NCBI GenBank assembly: GCA_965247175.1
Contig: OZ252006.1
Span: forward strand, 1 to 64,000
DNA length: 64,000 bases
Direction: 5' to 3'
Origin: JANQMX01 sp965247175
GTDB lineage: Bacteria; Pseudomonadota; Alphaproteobacteria; Kiloniellales; DSM-21159
Shown here piece by piece: positions 1 through 7,831 of the stretch. The translations under genes and the position numbers were made by a program. The stretch's first letter is position 1. Every line of letters begins with the position of its first letter. Under the pieces are notes generated by a model. It searched no databases and was not told the DNA's origin. It saw nothing but the letters and a program-made list of their open reading frames with translations.

Positions 1-63
1 ACGGCATTCGAAGGGCAGGCGCGCGACAGTCTCGCGACAGCAGCCAAAGGCGTATCCGCCTAG
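1..63 (+). CDS. Possible 3' end of a gene cut by the window start
   Basis: Frame 1 is open from base 1 to a TAG at 61-63 and would encode about 20 residues (TAFEGQARDSLATAAKGVSA), an Ala-rich tail of the kind that ends many alphaproteobacterial proteins. There is too little to name a family. It could also be a chance open stretch, because any frame is likely to stay open over 60 high-GC bases. Confidence 0.3.
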   Translation, partial: TAFEGQARDSLATAAKGVSA

Positions 64-405
64 TAGAGCACATCGCCTGGTCAGCCCAGCTTTCGCGACG
101 GTCGGTGGTGCCTGGTTGCTGTGAAAGGAGTTGTGCCGGAGCCAAGCGTTCTCATCAAATAAATGTCATGAATAAGACGTGAATTAGCGAATTTGCACCC
201 TTAGTGAGATGTTTTATGAAAAATAATACTTTCCAACATTGGAAATCCCTAGTTTCTTAGCGGCCTTCTTCACTGAAGAGTGGCGACTTTGCGCAGAGAA
301 TCCCGCGGCGTACGCGGTGCAGGACTGAACCCGCGCATGAGGCGGCGAGCAAAGCGCGATGCTCGATAGATTCTAGTCGGGGACTTGGGGCTTTAGGGGG
401 GTGCA
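64..405. other. Intergenic region upstream of the receiver-domain gene
   Basis: No gene is supported here. The middle part (about 155-260) is clearly more AT-rich than its surroundings and holds a 16-base palindrome listed separately. The last 20 bases before the ATG at 406 are G-rich (aggggggtgca) and can serve as ribosome binding site. Confidence 0.5.
230..245. promoter_or_regulatory. 16-bp palindrome, candidate operator
   Basis: Arms TTTCCAA (230-236) and TTGGAAA (239-245) are perfect reverse complements around a CA centre. It lies in the AT-rich intergenic region about 160 bases upstream of the receiver gene. A short symmetric site in AT-rich DNA fits a dimeric regulator, but no regulator can be assigned from the sequence. 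Confidence 0.35.
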
Positions 406-765
406 ATGAAGGTCCTTATTGTCGATAGCGATGAAGACACTTTGAAGCGCCTTGACCAAGCCTTGCGCCAAGCCGGCCACCATACCGCTATGGCCAGACA
501 CTGCCGAGGCGCCGAGAGCCTGATGGCGGAAGAGGGCTTTGAGGCGCTGGTGATCAACGTCGTCATGCCTGAGCTATCCGGTGTCGAACTCGTTCGGTCG
601 ATGCGGCGTGAACGGCCGGACCTACGGATAGTCGCGATGTCGGGCGAGGATGCCGGCTATCCTTCAATCATGGGTTTGAAGGCGGCTCAGGCGCTCGGTG
701 CCGACGCCGTGCTTTATCAGCCGTTCAGTGATGCAACGTTAGTTGAGGCGCTGGTGCCTAGTTGA
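406..765 (+). CDS. Stand-alone degenerate response-regulator receiver domain
   Basis: A 119-residue single receiver (CheY-like) domain with no output domain. The fold is recognisable from the opening MKVLIVDSDED, the beta3 end INVVMPELSG and the beta4 end VAMSG. Key residues are substituted: the usual phosphoacceptor Asp is Asn51, one of the two N-terminal acidic residues is Ser8, and the conserved Lys before the Pro-Phe is Gln105 (YQPF). Ser79, at the Thr/Ser switch position, is kept. It is therefore probably not phosphorylated in the normal way and may act as a constitutive protein-protein interaction domain. No kinase gene is adjacent. The G-rich stretch just before the ATG supports this start. 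The family call is firm; the function is unknown. Confidence 0.85.
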   Translation: MKVLIVDSDEDTLKRLDQALRQAGHHTAMARHCRGAESLMAEEGFEALVINVVMPELSGVELVRSMRRERPDLRIVAMSGEDAGYPSIMGLKAAQALGADAVLYQPFSDATLVEALVPS

Positions 766-777
766 GAAAGGCACCGC

Positions 778-1212
778 CTAGTCTTTCTCTTCGGTCAGCT
801 TCACGAGCTCGACGAGACCGTCGACAATCAACTCGAACTGGTCATCCGGCAAGGCCTCCAAGCGTTCGATGATCTTGAGCAGAGGGTCATCGGCCAAGCG
901 GGTTCGCCCCTGCTCGGTCAGTACGACCAGACTGGTGCGGGCATCGTTGCCGGTCTCATAGCTGACATAGCCGGACTGCCTTAGATGGCCGATCGATTGA
1001 GAAGCGCTCGAAGGCGTTACTTGATGATAGCGTGCAAAAGCACCGATCGAGCGGGCTTCCGCCGCAGCTTGGGAAAAATAGCGCAGGGCGCTCCACTGTG
1101 TCCTGGTGAGCCCGGATCGCTGGGCCGAGCGAATGAAGGCGCGGGTGACCATCTCGATCAGCTCTCCTGCCGCATAGGCGGCGCGCTGGCGCGATTGCGT
1201 ATGGTCTGTCAT
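778..1212 (-). CDS. MarR family transcriptional regulator
   Basis: A 144-residue winged-helix protein of the usual MarR length. The N-terminal helix carries a RSGLTRTQWSALRYF segment, the recognition helix region is TPSSASQSIGHLRQSGYV (about residues 66-83), and the wing contains DARTSLVVLTEQG, a typical MarR wing signature. The C-terminal helix is the dimerisation arm. It is transcribed leftwards, tail to tail with the receiver-domain gene, with only 12 bases between stops. MarR proteins usually repress a neighbouring transporter or enzyme in response to small aromatic compounds; no such target adjoins it here, so its regulon cannot be inferred. Confidence 0.9.
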   Translation of the reverse strand: MTDHTQSRQRAAYAAGELIEMVTRAFIRSAQRSGLTRTQWSALRYFSQAAAEARSIGAFARYHQVTPSSASQSIGHLRQSGYVSYETGNDARTSLVVLTEQGRTRLADDPLLKIIERLEALPDDQFELIVDGLVELVKLTEEKD

Positions 1213-1751
1213 TCGTTGGACAAGAATTGCTCTGAGGAACTTCCAACAGCTCTTTGCCGCAACGATCCGCTGATGTAGTCAACGTTGCGGGTCCTACGCT
1301 CCTTTGTCTGCAAATCCAGCTCCCGACCCCTCGTGACGCCAGCGTTACAGTGCGGCTGCCGGCAAGTTATTCACGCTTCGATGTTGTTCTGCAGCCTGCT
1401 CGACGCTCGCTAGAATAGTGGGGAATACAGCTGCTGCAAGAAATACCGTCGGGGTATTTGGCGTATTTTTATATTAGCAGCTAATACTAGTATAAAGAAC
1501 TCATGAGCCGTGCAGCTATTGGCCGGCGAAACAGAGTGTCGGTTCAAACAATCACTTACATGTTTCACTGCGCGCTTTGGTCGAAACAGTTCTGCGTCGA
1601 CGGTTATTGGCGGTGATTGCGCCTGAGACTGGGATAGGCGCGGGCGCCCGTTGGCGAGTGAACTCTGCCTAAGTCAGCGACGAAAGCCCTGGACCGGCTT
1701 TCGGCCCAGGGCTGCTTCGTTCCAGGAATCTGCGGGTTGACGCAGGATGCG
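1213..1751. other. Long intergenic region between MarR gene and exosortase
   Basis: No coding region with credible composition is seen. The stretch 1440-1500 is AT-rich and includes a 7-bp hairpin (AAATACC 1441-1447, GGTATTT 1453-1459) followed by a T-rich segment on the + strand. It is also the upstream region of the leftward MarR gene, so its promoter should lie just right of 1212. A second hairpin at 1685-1713 is listed as a possible terminator. Confidence 0.5.
1685..1713 (-). terminator. Hairpin downstream of the exosortase gene
   Basis: AGCCCTGG (1685-1692) pairs with CCAGGGCT (1706-1713), with a further partial inner stem. It lies about 40 bases past the stop codon of the leftward exosortase gene. 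On the minus strand the stem is followed only by TTTCG, so a classical Rho-independent terminator is weakly supported. It may instead act as a 3' stabilising hairpin. Confidence 0.4.
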
Positions 1752-3341
1752 TCAGACGGGCGCAGCCGGCAGGAAGGGCTGGGTGCGAGGCACGATCACA
1801 CGCATGAAGCGCTCTAGCCGCTGGTTTGCCGCTTCCGCACTCTCGTTTTGCAGCACCGGTGTGACGAGGCGAAGCATGGAGCCGTCGGTGCGCTGCGTCG
1901 CAATGCCATCGACCAGCAGATGCCACTTCACCTGCCATTGATTGACCAGCTGCTTCCCACGTTGGTCAAACCAGTAATAGACCAGTTGTCGGGTATTGCC
2001 TCGACTGATCAGAACTTGATTGACGACGATCGCCTCTCCGTTGGCTCTCACACCTTCGATCGAGCGCTGCGTGTGCGACTCGATTCGCCAGCCGTCACCG
2101 GGGATGCAGGCGCGGGGCGAGTGGACGGCTTCTCCTTTACGTTGTGAATCGTAATAGGAGATGTAGTAGTTGACCGGTGCGTTTTCGGCCGGGTGCGTGA
2201 AGTCCGCCAGCATGTAGTCGGTCAGGCCCAGTGTACCCAGGATCTCACGATCCAGCGCGCTCCGCCGACCGACCCACCCTTCCGTTGCCACTGGGAAGGC
2301 GGCAAAGGTGAGGCGCGACGGGACGGTGTCGCTGCGGTTGGCCAGCTCGGTAACTGCCCAAGAGCTCGCCACCAGGATAACGGCACTGGCGATCAGTGGC
2401 TTGGAAACCTCGAGACGACGCAGCGTTTCCGGGCCGCTCTCCCAGCGGGGCGGCTCGAGATCAAGGCTCTGGGCCAGAGGGCGGCGGCTGCCGGAGAAGC
2501 GCTGCAGAGCCCAGGCCAGGATGAACAGGATAACCACGCAGGCCATGAAAATGACCCAGCCCTCGAAGGCGTGCAGGAAGCCTTCCGCGTGCTCGATACC
2601 GTAGTTGTCGACCAGCAGCCCGATCACGCCGATGCGGAAGGAGTTCATCAGGATGGTGATCGGCACCGTCGAGACGAAGATCACAACCTTATGCCAGAAG
2701 GGACCTTGGTAGAGATAGGCGAACAGAAAGCCGAAGCTCATGAGCGGGAAGAGGTAGCGCAAGCCGTTGCAGGCCTCGACCACTTGCAGCTTGTAAATCC
2801 CGAGATCGATGATGTTGCCCTCGAGATAGACGGAGATGCCGAACAGGCGGACGAAGAACACGCCGAGTTCGGACGAAATGAACTGCATCTCGTGGGACAG
2901 ATTAAAGTAAAGAAACTGCGGCAAGGGCACCATAAAACAGAGGTAGACCAGAGGTACCCAGATGCGCAGTGCCGCTCGCGTACCAATGATCGACACGATG
3001 GCGCCGATCAGCGCGATAACGAAGCCGTACTGAATGACATAGAAAATCGTGCTTAGTTCGCCGATGCAGGCGATCACGACCCCGAGCAGCGTCAAGGCGG
3101 TTCCCAGCCAGCTGCCTCGCAGAGGAATGTCCTTAAGGGCGTCGAGCCGCTTGTAAATCAGCAGAAAGGCAATGATCGGGATGACATAGCCGTGCCCGTA
3201 TTCGGCCGTGTTCCATTTGCCGACCATGATGGCCAGCCCTTCCTGGAACAGGAAACCCATCACCACCATAAGCAGGAGCGCTATCACCAGGGGCACTGGA
3301 TTGATCGATGCTGGAGAATTGCGCATCTCTGCCATGGTCAT
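1752..3341 (-). CDS. xrtD: Exosortase fused to EpsI domain, XrtD type (VPLPA-CTERM specific)
   Basis: A 529-residue polytopic inner-membrane protein. The N-terminal ~290 residues are an exosortase with about eight membrane segments and the catalytic triad in its family motifs: Cys191 in VVEACNGLR, Arg236 in NSFRIG and His257 in FLHAFEGW. Exosortases are thought to cleave and re-attach proteins carrying a C-terminal PEP-CTERM-like signal. Residues from about 330 onward form an EpsI-type periplasmic domain, a fusion known for the D class. The gene at 4005 ends in an IPLPA-type sorting signal, which fits this class. No exopolysaccharide genes are adjacent, so this is an isolated exosortase-substrate pair. 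The XrtD subclass rests on the fusion and the neighbouring substrate. Confidence 0.9.
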   Translation of the reverse strand: MTMAEMRNSPASINPVPLVIALLLMVVMGFLFQEGLAIMVGKWNTAEYGHGYVIPIIAFLLIYKRLDALKDIPLRGSWLGTALTLLGVVIACIGELSTIFYVIQYGFVIALIGAIVSIIGTRAALRIWVPLVYLCFMVPLPQFLYFNLSHEMQFISSELGVFFVRLFGISVYLEGNIIDLGIYKLQVVEACNGLRYLFPLMSFGFLFAYLYQGPFWHKVVIFVSTVPITILMNSFRIGVIGLLVDNYGIEHAEGFLHAFEGWVIFMACVVILFILAWALQRFSGSRRPLAQSLDLEPPRWESGPETLRRLEVSKPLIASAVILVASSWAVTELANRSDTVPSRLTFAAFPVATEGWVGRRSALDREILGTLGLTDYMLADFTHPAENAPVNYYISYYDSQRKGEAVHSPRACIPGDGWRIESHTQRSIEGVRANGEAIVVNQVLISRGNTRQLVYYWFDQRGKQLVNQWQVKWHLLVDGIATQRTDGSMLRLVTPVLQNESAEAANQRLERFMRVIVPRTQPFLPAAPV

Positions 3342-4004
3342 CGGTCGGCCCTACTCAAGGTTAGCGTGGATACGCTGCGCTGCTACGCAGCGACAGCTCT
3401 GTTCTGTATACCACCAAAACGACCCGCGACGTAGAGATAGGGCAGCCAGGTTGCAGCATGCAATCGCGCCCGTGATAACAATACTGTGTCATTACAATGC
3501 TATGTCGCGTTTCGAAAGTTACCGTGCTCCAGCCCTGTACCGTCAAACTCGGTCGATTTTGCGGCCAAACATGCTGAACAAGCAAAGTGTCTGGCGCCGT
3601 TCTCGCCCGTGGCGACCGAGCGCAACACCGCATCTGACGGTAAATCAAAGGCGGCGTAGTTTGTAATAACGCTTTTGGTTTTCAGGAGGTTTAAAGCCTC
3701 AGTTTTGGAATATTTACCGAATTTCTTAGCCAGCGACCGTTTTCTCTATGAATATGGTAAATGATAGGCTATCCGGCGTCTGCGGGGCGGATGGTGACTG
3801 TATTTTCATTTAAATTGTTGAAAAATATAACAGAACTGTGGATTTGATCGGCTGGCAGATGGAGCGGTTCGAGGATGTCGAACTCAAAAATACTTGCTTA
3901 TTTCCAAACAAATTTGATATAACAAGTTCACGACCCGTGGGCATGGGGACAACTCGGAAGTGGTGCCGACGGGTTCAATGGCTTGGGAATTGGGGTAGCT
4001 GAGT
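3342..4004. other. Intergenic region between divergent exosortase and VPLPA-CTERM genes
   Basis: About 660 bases without a credible gene. It holds both 5' leaders. Close to the exosortase start there is a perfect 7-bp hairpin (CGCTGCG 3373-3379, CGCAGCG 3386-3392) that would lie in its mRNA leader. From about 3660 to 3930 the DNA is AT-rich, unlike the rest of the window. A candidate sigma-70 promoter for the rightward gene is listed separately. I saw no convincing sigma-54 (GG-N10-GC) site, although PEP-CTERM genes often have one. Confidence 0.5.
3894..3923 (+). promoter_or_regulatory. Candidate sigma-70 promoter of the VPLPA-CTERM gene
   Basis: TTGCTT at 3894-3899 and TATAAC at 3918-3923 are separated by 18 bases within AT-rich DNA. 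The -10 hexamer matches five of six consensus positions; the -35 matches three. Transcription would begin about 75 bases before the ATG at 4005. This is a motif match only. Confidence 0.35.
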
Positions 4005-4775
4005 ATGATCAGCCGACAGCTTGTGTGTAGCATCGTCTTAACGGCGGCGATGTTGGCGACGCTTCCCAGCGCGGCGCTGGCGATGGCCATCACCGACGTC
4101 TCTCTCGTCGAGTCGGCAATCGGTGGGGCACCGGTCACGCCGAGACAGCTGTCCAACGGGAACACAGTCAACGCGGGCGATAGTGCTGCACCTTTGCCGG
4201 AACCGGTCGATCCCGCCAGTGTTCTCTTACCTGGCTTTCTCACGCCAATTGGCGGCGCCATCGAGATTAGCGAGGTTGTGGCCGGGTACTACACCTCCAA
4301 CTTCTCCGGCGCGCAGTCGAGCGATCCCTTCGGCGATCGGCGCTTTTTCTCTCTGGACGACAGAACGCAGGTCAGCTTCATGGCTGAGGCCGGCGCCGGC
4401 ATCGGCGCCAGCGGCGAGATCACCGCATTCAGCGTTTCTTTGTTCCGTGTGGATGGGCCGAGCGGCGGGGGCGGAACCGGCGGCGACCCCATTCCCGCGA
4501 CCATGGACGTCACGCAAGTGACGCTCGATACCTCGACCGTCGTGGAAAGCCTGGTGTCGGGCAGCAACTTCGTCGATCCCAACTTGCTGTTCGGAACGGC
4601 TCTGCTGCAGGAGGGGGTGTACTTCTTCGACATCATCGCAGAATCCGAAGCGGACAATGCGAGCTATAAGTTCGAGATTCAGTATCAGGTGCAGCCGATA
4701 CCCTTGCCGGCGGCCGTATGGCTCTTCCTCTCGGGCATCGCGGGTCTCATCTGCATCAGCCGCTTTCGCCGCTGA
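4005..4775 (+). CDS. VPLPA-CTERM sorting-domain protein, probable exosortase substrate
   Basis: A 256-residue exported protein. It starts with a Sec signal peptide (residues 1 to about 27: MISRQLV, hydrophobic core, cleavage near ALA-MA). The C-terminal 25 residues form a complete sorting signal: IPLPA (232-236), a hydrophobic membrane segment, and a terminal basic cluster RFRR. The middle is acidic and beta-strand-like with a Gly-rich stretch (GGGGTGGDP) and matches no enzyme family I recognise. Known biology predicts that the exosortase encoded divergently at 1752-3341 cuts at the PLPA motif and sends the protein to the cell surface. It lies alone and is probably expressed from its own promoter. 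Confidence 0.85.
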   Translation: MISRQLVCSIVLTAAMLATLPSAALAMAITDVSLVESAIGGAPVTPRQLSNGNTVNAGDSAAPLPEPVDPASVLLPGFLTPIGGAIEISEVVAGYYTSNFSGAQSSDPFGDRRFFSLDDRTQVSFMAEAGAGIGASGEITAFSVSLFRVDGPSGGGGTGGDPIPATMDVTQVTLDTSTVVESLVSGSNFVDPNLLFGTALLQEGVYFFDIIAESEADNASYKFEIQYQVQPIPLPAAVWLFLSGIAGLICISRFRR

Positions 4776-4799
4776 CGCGTCGGACCTAACGTCCTAGCT

Positions 4800-5597
4800 T
4801 CAGGAACTGCTTCGGCTCAGCACGCCGTCTTCGAACGCGTGGCCCGCTTGCCGTAAAGCAGCAACCAAAGCCGATTGGCATTGCGACAAGCGTAGCGCAT
4901 CTGTCGAGCGCAGCACGACCGATACGCCAAAGCCGCCTGGTCGCTGAAAGGGATAGCTGCCGACTTCCACCTCTGGGTGATTGGACTGTGTTTCAAGCAG
5001 CAGTCCGGCCAGCACGCTTTCGGGACTTTGCACGACGATTGTGTGAGACAGCAGCTTGGCGCCGGTCCTTAGCTCCCCTGCGATGCCATCGACCATGCCG
5101 CGGAAGATCCTCGGCACGCCTGCGAAGATGTAGACGTTTTCTATTCTGATACCTGGCGCGCCGCTCACGGGATTGACCACCAAACTGGCACCTTCAGGCG
5201 TCCGCGCCATGCGCAGGCGGGCCTCTGTCAGCTGCTCGCCATAGAAGTCTTCGAGAATTTGGCGCGCTTCGGGATGTTCAATGACCGCAACGCCAAAGGC
5301 CTTGGCGATGCAATCGACAGTGATGTCGTCATGGGTAGGCCCAATGCCGCCGCTTGTAAAAACATAGGCATAGCGGCGGCGGAGGTCGTTAACCGCTTCG
5401 ACCACGATTGGTTCGTGGTCGGGCACGACCCTTGCTTCGCTGAGCCGCACGCCGATCTCGGTCATGGTCTTGGCGAGGTAGTTGATATTGGCGTCCTGCG
5501 TGCGGCCCGAGAGAATCTCGTTGCCGATCACCAGCATCGCGGCCGTGACCACCTCTTGATCCGGCCCCGGATCACTTTCCCGTCCTGCGTCAGCCAT
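4800..5597 (-). CDS. CinA-type molybdopterin-binding domain protein
   Basis: A 265-residue protein with the MoaB/Mog-like (MoCF) fold. Motifs are GNEILSGR (residues 25-32) and GGIGPTHDD (83-91), both hallmarks of the N-terminal domain of competence/damage-inducible protein CinA. The C-terminal nicotinamide-nucleotide amidase domain of full CinA is missing, so it is the short form common in alphaproteobacteria. That form may be a nucleotide pyrophosphatase or an orphan MoCF protein; its activity cannot be fixed from sequence. It runs leftwards and lies 22 bases before the downstream end of a lipoprotein gene on the same strand, so the two may be co-transcribed. Confidence 0.88.
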   Translation of the reverse strand: MADAGRESDPGPDQEVVTAAMLVIGNEILSGRTQDANINYLAKTMTEIGVRLSEARVVPDHEPIVVEAVNDLRRRYAYVFTSGGIGPTHDDITVDCIAKAFGVAVIEHPEARQILEDFYGEQLTEARLRMARTPEGASLVVNPVSGAPGIRIENVYIFAGVPRIFRGMVDGIAGELRTGAKLLSHTIVVQSPESVLAGLLLETQSNHPEVEVGSYPFQRPGGFGVSVVLRSTDALRLSQCQSALVAALRQAGHAFEDGVLSRSSS

Positions 5598-5619
5598 CTC
5601 GCCTACCAGCCGCGTGTCG

Positions 5620-6039
5620 CTAGCTTCCTGCCTGATAGCCTTTGCTTTCCATGCAGTTATTCATCAGGCGAACGCGTTGGTTTCCTTGGCTGAAATGCCG
5701 CATGCGCTGGCGCAGCTCGATGTCACCCTGGCCCTTGTCGTTGTCCAACAGGCCCGCGGTGCGGTCGCTGTCTATCCGGTTGTCATGCTCGATCGTTGCC
5801 CGCGCGTAGGCGTAGCAGCTCTCGACGTCGGCCTGGCGCTGGCTATCGCTGACGCCGGGCTTGTCCCACTGGAGCGATTGCGCCGGCACCGAAAGGAGAG
5901 GCGGCTGTAGCGGGACCGAGGAGGCTGGCGGTGCTGGCGCACCCGGCTGATGGTTTCGGTGCGGCGACTCGCACGCGCTGACCACAAACGCGAGAACCGC
6001 GAGAATCCAGAGCGTGCGGAGGCGGGTTTGATGGGGCAT
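5620..6039 (-). CDS. Small lipoprotein of unknown function
   Basis: A 139-residue protein with an N-terminal lipoprotein signal: basic MPHQTRLR, a hydrophobic core and the lipobox VSAC with the lipidated Cys at residue 23. A Pro/Ala-rich linker follows. The mature part has QADVESCYAYARA and NNCMESKGYQ, two single cysteines that could form a disulfide; the C-terminal NCMESKGY phrase recurs in small periplasmic proteins of alphaproteobacteria. No enzymatic family is recognisable. It lies just upstream of the CinA-like gene on the same strand and is divergent from sfsA, about 170 bases away. Confidence 0.75.
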   Translation of the reverse strand: MPHQTRLRTLWILAVLAFVVSACESPHRNHQPGAPAPPASSVPLQPPLLSVPAQSLQWDKPGVSDSQRQADVESCYAYARATIEHDNRIDSDRTAGLLDNDKGQGDIELRQRMRHFSQGNQRVRLMNNCMESKGYQAGS

Positions 6040-6206
6040 GGCGAGAACCTGAGCGCTGCAAGCTCAATTGGCAAGCCGTACGATAGTCACGAACCTTGGC
6101 CGCCACAGCCTTGTCACCGCTGCGCCACTCTGGCAACGACGTTGGTCGTTGTCGTAGGCGCAATCGCCAACGCAGCGCCCTTCGATCTCGGTACGGCCCA
6201 AAGACG

Positions 6207-6920
6207 ATGATGTTTCCACACCCCCTCGAGCCGGGGAAGCTGTTGCGCCGCTACAAGCGGTTTCTCGCCGATGTTCGCCTGGCAGACGGGCAGGAGGTCA
6301 CCGCGCACTGCGCCAATCCGGGGCGTATGCTCGGCCTCTTGGAGCCTGAAGCCCCGGTCTGGCTTTCGCCTGCCGCCAACCCGACCCGCAAGCTGCGCTG
6401 GAGCTGGGAGCTGGTCGAAGCCGATGGCGGGCTGGTCGGTATCAACACGGCATGGCCAAACCGCATTGCACGAGAGGGTATCGAAGCTGGCGCGGTGCCC
6501 GAATTGACGGGTTATCCAACGATCAGGCCTGAAGTGCGCTATGGCCGCAATAGCCGCATCGACCTGCTGCTCGAGGGTGAGGGCCGGCCGCCTTGCTATG
6601 TCGAGGTTAAGAACGTGCACCTGCGCCGCAATGGCGATCTGGCCGAGTTTCCCGATGCGGTGACGGCGCGCGGCGCCAAGCACTTGGTCGAAATGGCCGA
6701 TATGGTCGCCCAGGGCGCGCGGGCCGTGATGTTCTATCTCGTCCAGCGCATGGACTGTCGGCGTTTCGCCCTGGCGGAGGACATCGACCCGGGCTACGCG
6801 GAAGCCTTTCGCCGAGCCCGCGCAGCGGGTGTCGAAGCCCTATGCTATGATTGCGACCTGACCCCCCAGGGTATCCAGCTTCGCCATGCGCTCGCGCTGG
6901 AGGAGCCATCCGGGTCTTGA
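6207..6920 (+). CDS. sfsA: DNA/RNA nuclease SfsA
   Basis: A 237-residue protein that matches the SfsA family over its full length. It opens with MMFPHPLEPGKLLRRYKRFL and has CANPGRM and a PD-(D/E)XK-like core with Asp119 in RIDLLLE and Glu133/Lys135 in YVEVKNVHL. SfsA was first described as a sugar fermentation stimulation protein and is now seen as a nuclease-fold protein. The frame is open further upstream (to 6096), but the family start is at the paired ATGs at 6207/6210. It is followed after 70 bases by map, an arrangement often seen in alphaproteobacteria. Confidence 0.95.
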   Translation: MMFPHPLEPGKLLRRYKRFLADVRLADGQEVTAHCANPGRMLGLLEPEAPVWLSPAANPTRKLRWSWELVEADGGLVGINTAWPNRIAREGIEAGAVPELTGYPTIRPEVRYGRNSRIDLLLEGEGRPPCYVEVKNVHLRRNGDLAEFPDAVTARGAKHLVEMADMVAQGARAVMFYLVQRMDCRRFALAEDIDPGYAEAFRRARAAGVEALCYDCDLTPQGIQLRHALALEEPSGS

Positions 6921-6990
6921 AGAGCGCTCCGCAACAGGCGATCTTGCTAACCAAGACTTGAGATTTGGACGTCACAAACGACCGGCCGCC

Positions 6991-7815
6991 ATGCAGAGAG
7001 ACTCAACCGCCCGCGCAGCTACCGCCGAACGCCGTATCGTCATTCACGATGCCAGCGGGTTCGATGGTATGCGCCGCGCCGGCCGATTGGCCGCCGAGTG
7101 CATCGACTACGTGACTCCCTTGATCAAGGCAGGGGTTTCGACGGGAGAGATCGACAAGCTCTGTCACGACTTCATCGTCGAGCATGGCGCGACTCCCGCG
7201 CCGCTGAACTACCGTGGCTTTCCCAAGTCGGTTTGTACCTCAATCAACCACGTGGTCTGCCACGGCATCCCGAGCGATGAACGCAGGCTGCGCGACGGCG
7301 ACGTCATGAACCTGGACGTCACGGTCATCCTTGATGGCTGGCACGGCGACACCAGCCGGATGTTCTACATCGGCAAGCCGCCCGTGAAGGCCCGGCGTCT
7401 GGTCGAGGTCACCTATGAGGCCATGATGCGCGGCATCGGCGTCGTGCGTCCGGGAGCCACGCTTGGAGACATCGGCCACGCCATTCAGAGCTATGCGGAG
7501 GGCCAGCGCTTCTCGGTGGTGCGCGACTTCTGCGGTCATGGCTTGGGCCGCGTTTTCCACGATGCGCCCAGCATTCTGCACTACGGCAAAGCAGGGCAGG
7601 GGATGACCCTGGCCGAAGGCATGTTCTTCACCGTAGAACCGATGATCAATGCGGGCCGCTACGAGGTGAAAATCCTGGAAGACGGCTGGACAGCCGTGAC
7701 CCGCGATCGCTCCCTCTCGGCCCAGTTCGAGCATTCGATCGGCGTGACCGCCGACGGGCACGAGATCTTCACCACCTCGCCTAAGGGCTGGCACCTGCCG
7801 CCGTACGAGGGCTGA
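6991..7815 (+). CDS. map: Type I methionine aminopeptidase
   Basis: A 274-residue enzyme that removes the initiator Met from nascent proteins in the cytoplasm. The pita-bread fold metal ligands are all present: Asp109 (MNLDVT), Asp120 (WHGDTS), His183 (CGHGLG), Glu216 (FTVEPM) and Glu247 (QFEHS), with the substrate His91 in VCHGIP. The frame is open to 6886, but the start at 6991 gives the usual family length. The short N-terminal extension before the catalytic domain is ordinary for this class. radC follows after 16 bases, so sfsA-map-radC may form one unit. Confidence 0.95.
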   Translation: MQRDSTARAATAERRIVIHDASGFDGMRRAGRLAAECIDYVTPLIKAGVSTGEIDKLCHDFIVEHGATPAPLNYRGFPKSVCTSINHVVCHGIPSDERRLRDGDVMNLDVTVILDGWHGDTSRMFYIGKPPVKARRLVEVTYEAMMRGIGVVRPGATLGDIGHAIQSYAEGQRFSVVRDFCGHGLGRVFHDAPSILHYGKAGQGMTLAEGMFFTVEPMINAGRYEVKILEDGWTAVTRDRSLSAQFEHSIGVTADGHEIFTTSPKGWHLPPYEG

Positions 7816-7831
7816 GCCGGCAGACGGTCGC

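Noticed and set aside
2193..3056. 287-codon open frame on the + strand
   Set aside because: It lies fully inside the exosortase gene on the other strand; composition (many His, Asp, Gln, Arg) is that of an antisense reading of a membrane protein.
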